A stretch of DNA of 64,000 nucleotides from Curtobacterium sp. GC_Cur_3 (lineage in GTDB: Bacteria > Actinomycetota > Actinomycetes > Actinomycetales > Microbacteriaceae), in the NCBI RefSeq assembly GCF_026544205.1, contig NZ_JALNUI010000009.1:62001-126000 (forward strand), written 5' to 3'. Each line of letters opens with the position of its first letter. The first letter of the stretch is position 1. The notes beneath the pieces were generated by a model, which was not told the origin of the DNA, did no database searches, and saw only the letters and a program-made list of their open reading frames with translations. The translations under genes and the position numbers were made by a program. Shown here piece after piece: positions 59,591 through 64,000 of this stretch.

Positions 59591-61693
59591 ATGGCTTACA
59601 CGACGACCGCGGGACGATCGCAGTCACCGCGCTTTCGACGAATTCCGTCGACCCGCAACATCCTCCGTTCCCTGATTCGGGGCAGCACAGACGCGGCTCG
59701 CTGGGAGCGCCCGGCGTTCCTCGGGCTGCTGGTGGCGACCGCGGTCCTGTACCTGGTGAACCTCAGTGTCAGCGGATGGGCGAACGCGTTCTACTCGGCG
59801 GCTGTCCAAGCTGGCAGCCAGAGCTGGGAGGCCTTCTTCTACGGCTCGTCCGACGCTGCCAACGCGATCACCGTCGACAAGCCTCCAGCCTTCCTCTGGG
59901 TGATCGGCGTCTTCGTTCGCGTCTTCGGGTTGAGCTCCTGGTCGATCCTCGTCCCCGAGGCACTCATGGGAGTGGCGACCGTGGCGATCCTGTACCGGGT
60001 CGTCCGCCGCCGCTTCTCCGCCGGAGCCGCCCTCCTCGCCGGTGGTGCACTCGCGACCACCCCGGTCGCCGCGCTGATGTTCCGGTACAACAACCCCGAC
60101 GCGCTCCTCGTGCTGTTGACGGTCAGCGCGATCGCCCTGACCCTCCGCGGAATCGAGAACGGCACGATGCGCTGGATCGTCTGGGCCGGGGTTCTGATCG
60201 GGTTCGGGTTCCTCACCAAGCAGCTGCAGGCGTTCCTCGTGCTCCCACCGCTGGTCGGTGTGTACCTCTGGGCATCGCCGCGTCCGGTCCTCCGTCGGGT
60301 GGGGCACCTGTTCGCTGCAGCCGGCGCGCTGGTCATCTCCGCCGGGTGGTGGGTCGCGATCGTCGAACTCGTCCCCGCATCAGCCCGTCCATACATCGGC
60401 GGTTCACAGACCAACGACTTCCTCGAGCTGACCTTCGGCTACAACGGTTTCGGGCGAGTCACCGGCGACGAAGCCGGCAGCGTCGTTCCCGGCAACGGCA
60501 CCACCGGAGCCGGCTCGTGGGGTTCCACCGGCCTGACACGGTTGTTCGGTTCCGAGTTCGCGACCCAGATCACCTGGCTGCTCCCCACCGCCCTGATCCT
60601 GCTCGTCGTCGCGCTCGTCGCCGTCGGCCTTCGCCGACGCACCGACCCCCGTGCAGCGACAGTCTTGGTCCTCGGAACGTCGCTGCTGACCAGTGGCCTG
60701 GTGTTCAGCTTCATGGGCGGCATCTTCCACCCGTACTACACGGTCGCCCTCGCCCCCTACATCGCCGGGCTCGTCGGCATTGGAGCCAGCCTGCTGTGGC
60801 GGCGTCGAGCGCAGCTGCCATGGCGGATCGTCGCAGCTGCCACCATCGCCCTCACCGGTGCGTGGTCGTTCCACCTGCTCTCGATGGCGTCGACATGGCA
60901 GCCCTGGATCCGCTGGACCGTCCTCGCGACGACAGTCCTGGCCGCGGCGCTCGTGCTGCTGCCGCGGCGAAACCGCCCCTTGAGTGTCGTGACCGTCAGC
61001 GCCGTCCTCGTCACCGCGCTGCTCGGCCCGACCGCCTTCTCCGTGCAGACCGTCACCGTCAGCCACACCGGAGCGCTGCCCTCCGCTGGGCCGTCCGTCA
61101 GCTCTGGCGGGCAGAGCGGACCCGGTGGGCAAGGCGCTCCCGGTGGGCAGGGCGGCCCTGGCGGGCAAGGCGGCTTCGGAGGCGGGCAGACCGGCACGGG
61201 TGGCGGTGCGCCGGCGGGGCAGAACGGTCCCGGCGGTTCCGCTCCCGGCACGCCGAACGCCTCCGGCGGCGGACAGCCTTCGACGGGTGAGAGCGCATCG
61301 ACCGGTGGCGGGCCCGGTAACGGCGGCATGGGTGGCGGGAGCATCCTCGGCGGATCGACGACCGTGTCGGCGGCGCTGCGGGCGGCGCTGTCGAAGGACG
61401 CGGACAAGTACACCTGGGTCGCGGCCACGGTCGGCTCGAACAGCGCCGCGACGTACCAACTCGCCACTGGGGAACCGGTGATGGCGATCGGTGGTTACAA
61501 CGGCACCGACCCGTCCCCGACCCTGACCCAGTTCCAGCAGGACGTCGCGGACGGGAAGATCCACTTCTTCATCCCCGGCACCTCGAGCAGCTCGGACACC
61601 GCCGCCGCGAAGATCACCGCGTGGGTGACGTCGCACTACGCCACCACCACCATCGGCGGCACCGCCGTCTACGACCTCCGTGCGTCGTCCTGA
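59591..61693 (+). CDS. PMT/ArnT-type membrane glycosyltransferase, copy 2
   Basis: The product is 700 aa from MAYTTTAGRS; a long upstream open frame is only the antisense of copy 1. It has the same motif order as copy 1: ITVDKPPAFLWVIGVFVRVF, MFRYNNPDALLVLLTVSAIA, FMGGIFHPYYTVALAPYIAG. A Gly/Gln/Pro linker (61090-61340) and C-terminal domain EPVMAIGGYNGTDPSPTLTQ follow. The linkers differ strongly between the two, while cores and C-terminal domains match, so they are diverged paralogues. The substrate is unknown. Confidence 0.9.
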   Translation: MAYTTTAGRSQSPRFRRIPSTRNILRSLIRGSTDAARWERPAFLGLLVATAVLYLVNLSVSGWANAFYSAAVQAGSQSWEAFFYGSSDAANAITVDKPPAFLWVIGVFVRVFGLSSWSILVPEALMGVATVAILYRVVRRRFSAGAALLAGGALATTPVAALMFRYNNPDALLVLLTVSAIALTLRGIENGTMRWIVWAGVLIGFGFLTKQLQAFLVLPPLVGVYLWASPRPVLRRVGHLFAAAGALVISAGWWVAIVELVPASARPYIGGSQTNDFLELTFGYNGFGRVTGDEAGSVVPGNGTTGAGSWGSTGLTRLFGSEFATQITWLLPTALILLVVALVAVGLRRRTDPRAATVLVLGTSLLTSGLVFSFMGGIFHPYYTVALAPYIAGLVGIGASLLWRRRAQLPWRIVAAATIALTGAWSFHLLSMASTWQPWIRWTVLATTVLAAALVLLPRRNRPLSVVTVSAVLVTALLGPTAFSVQTVTVSHTGALPSAGPSVSSGGQSGPGGQGAPGGQGGPGGQGGFGGGQTGTGGGAPAGQNGPGGSAPGTPNASGGGQPSTGESASTGGGPGNGGMGGGSILGGSTTVSAALRAALSKDADKYTWVAATVGSNSAATYQLATGEPVMAIGGYNGTDPSPTLTQFQQDVADGKIHFFIPGTSSSSDTAAAKITAWVTSHYATTTIGGTAVYDLRASS

Positions 61694-61962
61694 CGGACAC
61701 GGGGGAGCAGGGAGGTGCTGCGCGGCTGCAGTGTCGGCGTGCGATGCCGAGCGCGAAGGGGACGAACTTTGGCCTCGAGGAGACCTGGCACCGGATGTGC
61801 CGCTTCGGTACGGAAACCGCACGGTCGGGTTCACCCACGAGCCAGGGGGTGGCAAACGACTCCCGATGGTGTGAGCAAGACGGGCCGCTCTGCGCCCAGC
61901 CAGGATCGTCACCGTTATGACACCTGGAGCTTGCCGTTGCGCCCCGGATGACCGGGCTGCTG

Positions 61963-63996
61963 TCAGCCTGCCATGCTGGCGCCGGCGGGTCGGGGGATGT
62001 TCATCCAGAGATCAACTTCGTCGTCCGCGTCGAGCCCGAGCGCGGCTGCTGTCTCGTCCGGCGTGGACGCGACGATGGTGAGGGCCGTGTCGGAGTCGGG
62101 TTGCCCGGTCCGGATGACCACACGGGCTGAGTCGAGCGCTTCGAGACGGCGAGCTGCGTCGTCGAGGAGGGTGTCCAGGGCGTCCGACTGGACGCCGTCG
62201 AGTCCACCGTCATCAAGCACTTGCACGTACGCTCCGCGCCGTCGAAGTCCTGACACCACCCGACGGACAGCAGCGTTGAGCAGCCTCCGGCCACGGATCT
62301 CATCTCGGAGCGCTTGCTCGAGGATGCGGCACTCCGCGCGAGATCCGGAGTCGAGAACGCCCTGCTGGTGGACGATGTGGCGGAGCATCGGGGCGGCGGT
62401 GCTGTTTGCTCGCTGTAGCCGTTGCCGCCGTTCGAGGTGGAACGCGTCGAGGTCTGCTTGCCGGCTGGTCAGATCGCGTTGCTTGGCGGCCGACACGTCC
62501 GCTGCTGCGCTGACACTGCGGACGGCGCGATGCATCATGAGCCCGGCGATGACGAGGACGATCTCCGCTGCGAGGCCGAGACGTATCGCTCCCGTGGGCC
62601 CGGCCCAGAGTGTGATCTGCGCGACCTGGAAGACGACGGCGACGATCGGGGGTGCGTGGTGTCCACTCATCCAGACCATGACGGCGCCGGCGAGAACGCC
62701 GCAGGTGTACCAGTAGATCGACACGCAGTCGACGGTGGTGGGATCGAGCCCGATCGTGGCAGTGCAGCACAGGAGCACGCCCCCTGCTGCGATGGCCCAC
62801 GCGGTTCGTGCGTGCATGGTCCCTGTCCTCGCACCACGCAGGAGCGCGGGGAGGATGAGCAGTCCGATGACGGCAGCGATGACGGGGCCGACGGCGCGGG
62901 AGAACAGCACGGTCTCCGAGACTGCAGTCAGGATGGCCACACTGATGATCGCGGCGAGGACGCGGTACAGCTGCCGGCGGGGGATCAGTCCGATCCGGAG
63001 GACCGGGGTCCGTCGCGTCATCGGCTGCTCGGGGCCGGTCGGGTGCCACTCGAGGACGACGGTGGTACCCCGACCCGGAGCTGACCGGATCTCAGCGGAA
63101 GCACCGGCCGCGCGGACACGCTCGAGGATGGAGACGCGGACGCCGAGTCGTTCCTGGTCGACGGTGTCCACGTCGAAACCCGCACCGTCGTCGGTGATGA
63201 CGATGCGGACGCCTCCGCGGTCCAGACGGACAGCCACGGCACTGCGACGGGCAGAAGCCCCCCCGTGTTCGATGCTGTTGGTCAAGGCCTGCAACGTCGC
63301 CGACACGAGTGCGTTCGCGGTCTCGACCGGGAGGTCCGCGTCGGCGGCAGGAGTCAGATCGATGACGGCGTCTCGACGCAAGCGGGCGAAGTCCTGCTCG
63401 ACAGCAGCCAGCACGACCCCGAGGGACACCGACGAGGGTTGCATCACGGGATGCTGGTCAGCGTCGGAGATGACGTCGAGCGCGGACTGCGCCATGCTGG
63501 TCGCTCGTCCCGGAACTTCGTTCCCGGCGGCGGCGAGGAGGGCTGCGAGCACGGAATCGTGCAGGAGCGCATCCGTCTGGACGCGTTCCGCTTCGATCGC
63601 CGTCTGTCGTCGCTGGTCCTCGAACAGGAGTTGCGCCGTGAGTTCCGACTGGTCCGCGCGATCTGCCCTGATCCGCAGGACTCGAACGCCCGTGATGAGA
63701 CCGGCAGCGAGGAGTCCGAGCCCGACGGCGTCGATGATGCTGTGACTGACGGGGATCCTGCCTGCGTACACAGCGGCGAGAGCGGCATCGAGGCCTGCGC
63801 AGACCGCACCAGCCCGGATCGGGCGCGATGCCGCGACGGCGACGGATCCGAACGCGATGAGGCACAGGGACAGCAGCCACGGAGTTGATCCGGCTGGCAG
63901 CTGATCCAGGAGTTGGAACGGTTCCAAGCCGAGGAGAGCGACGTACGCGGCAACCGAGGTCCACAGCCAGCCGCGGGCCGGAGCCGACCGTCGCAC
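61963..63996 (-). CDS. histidine-kinase-like protein with two membrane blocks, possibly truncated by the window edge
   Basis: The product is 677 aa from a GTG four bases inside the window; the true start could lie beyond. There are four spans (1-105), a linker, and an H-box-like LLHDSVLAALLA with H146. A HATPase domain has N240 and DDGAGF (269-274). Then come about six further spans (~340-505), a coiled-coil-prone segment and a C-terminal domain (GLRRRGAYVQVLDDGGLDG) that looks like a second, degenerate ATPase unit. No response regulator is in view to the left. It may be a fused or duplicated sensor. Confidence 0.75.
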   Translation of the reverse strand: MRRSAPARGWLWTSVAAYVALLGLEPFQLLDQLPAGSTPWLLSLCLIAFGSVAVAASRPIRAGAVCAGLDAALAAVYAGRIPVSHSIIDAVGLGLLAAGLITGVRVLRIRADRADQSELTAQLLFEDQRRQTAIEAERVQTDALLHDSVLAALLAAAGNEVPGRATSMAQSALDVISDADQHPVMQPSSVSLGVVLAAVEQDFARLRRDAVIDLTPAADADLPVETANALVSATLQALTNSIEHGGASARRSAVAVRLDRGGVRIVITDDGAGFDVDTVDQERLGVRVSILERVRAAGASAEIRSAPGRGTTVVLEWHPTGPEQPMTRRTPVLRIGLIPRRQLYRVLAAIISVAILTAVSETVLFSRAVGPVIAAVIGLLILPALLRGARTGTMHARTAWAIAAGGVLLCCTATIGLDPTTVDCVSIYWYTCGVLAGAVMVWMSGHHAPPIVAVVFQVAQITLWAGPTGAIRLGLAAEIVLVIAGLMMHRAVRSVSAAADVSAAKQRDLTSRQADLDAFHLERRQRLQRANSTAAPMLRHIVHQQGVLDSGSRAECRILEQALRDEIRGRRLLNAAVRRVVSGLRRRGAYVQVLDDGGLDGVQSDALDTLLDDAARRLEALDSARVVIRTGQPDSDTALTIVASTPDETAAALGLDADDEVDLWMNIPRPAGASMAG

Positions 63997-64000
63997 GAGT

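Noticed and set aside
1-64000. CRISPR arrays, rRNA and tRNA genes
   Set aside because: None were found by reading; no spaced direct repeats and no cloverleaf-forming segments were evident, though a covariance-model scan was not possible.

Overview
High-GC actinobacterial DNA, most likely from a Microbacteriaceae member such as Curtobacterium. This is judged from codon use, GTGA/ATGA gene overlaps, an Lsr2 nucleoid protein, an SCO6880-type conjugation gene set, a DUF4913 protein and a LAFTG-type sorting signal. All family names below come from memory of motifs; no search was run. Plasmid or chromosome cannot be settled: there is a plasmid-like replication gene, but no integrase, relaxase or clear attachment site in the window.

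Region 1 (about 0.3-19.3 kb) is the core of a conjugative element. A primase-like replication protein reads leftward. A four-gene module (XRE regulator, ImmA-type metalloprotease, multi-pass membrane protein, membrane-anchored alpha/beta hydrolase) reads rightward and leads into a long type IV secretion operon: zinc-ribbon protein, pilin-like protein, VirB8-like protein, TrbL/VirB6-like channel, SCO6880 protein, VirB4 ATPase, ParA-like ATPase, lytic transglycosylase-NlpC/P60 hydrolase, secreted HNH nuclease, coupling protein and DUF4913 protein. A near-identical 16-bp palindromic motif lies upstream of both the regulator and the first transfer gene, suggesting the module controls transfer.

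Region 2 (about 19.3-36.4 kb) is an accessory mosaic bounded by two diverged direct copies of a ~330-bp sequence. It holds an isochorismatase-family gene, a complete three-component P450 system (reductase, P450, ferredoxin), a NarL-type two-component system with two divergent membrane proteins, an alcohol dehydrogenase pair, a scar of truncated vanZ and aquaporin pieces, a damaged IS30 copy with its helix-turn-helix segment inverted, two ECF sigma loci, an AAA ATPase with a palindromic operator candidate, and lsr2.

Region 3 (about 36.4-53.5 kb) is envelope and stress related: a LAFTG surface protein with Ig-like repeats, a DUF4232 lipoprotein, an ECF sigma factor in one operon with seven Asp23/Gls24-type and membrane-anchor genes, PRC-barrel/DUF2382 proteins, an MscS channel, DUF4396 and DUF2254 membrane proteins and an AI-2E family permease.

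Region 4 (about 53.5-64 kb) looks like an envelope glycosylation locus: a GT2-GtrA fusion, an OmpR-type two-component system and two divergent PMT-type glycosyltransferase paralogues, followed by an unusual histidine kinase with two membrane blocks at the right edge.
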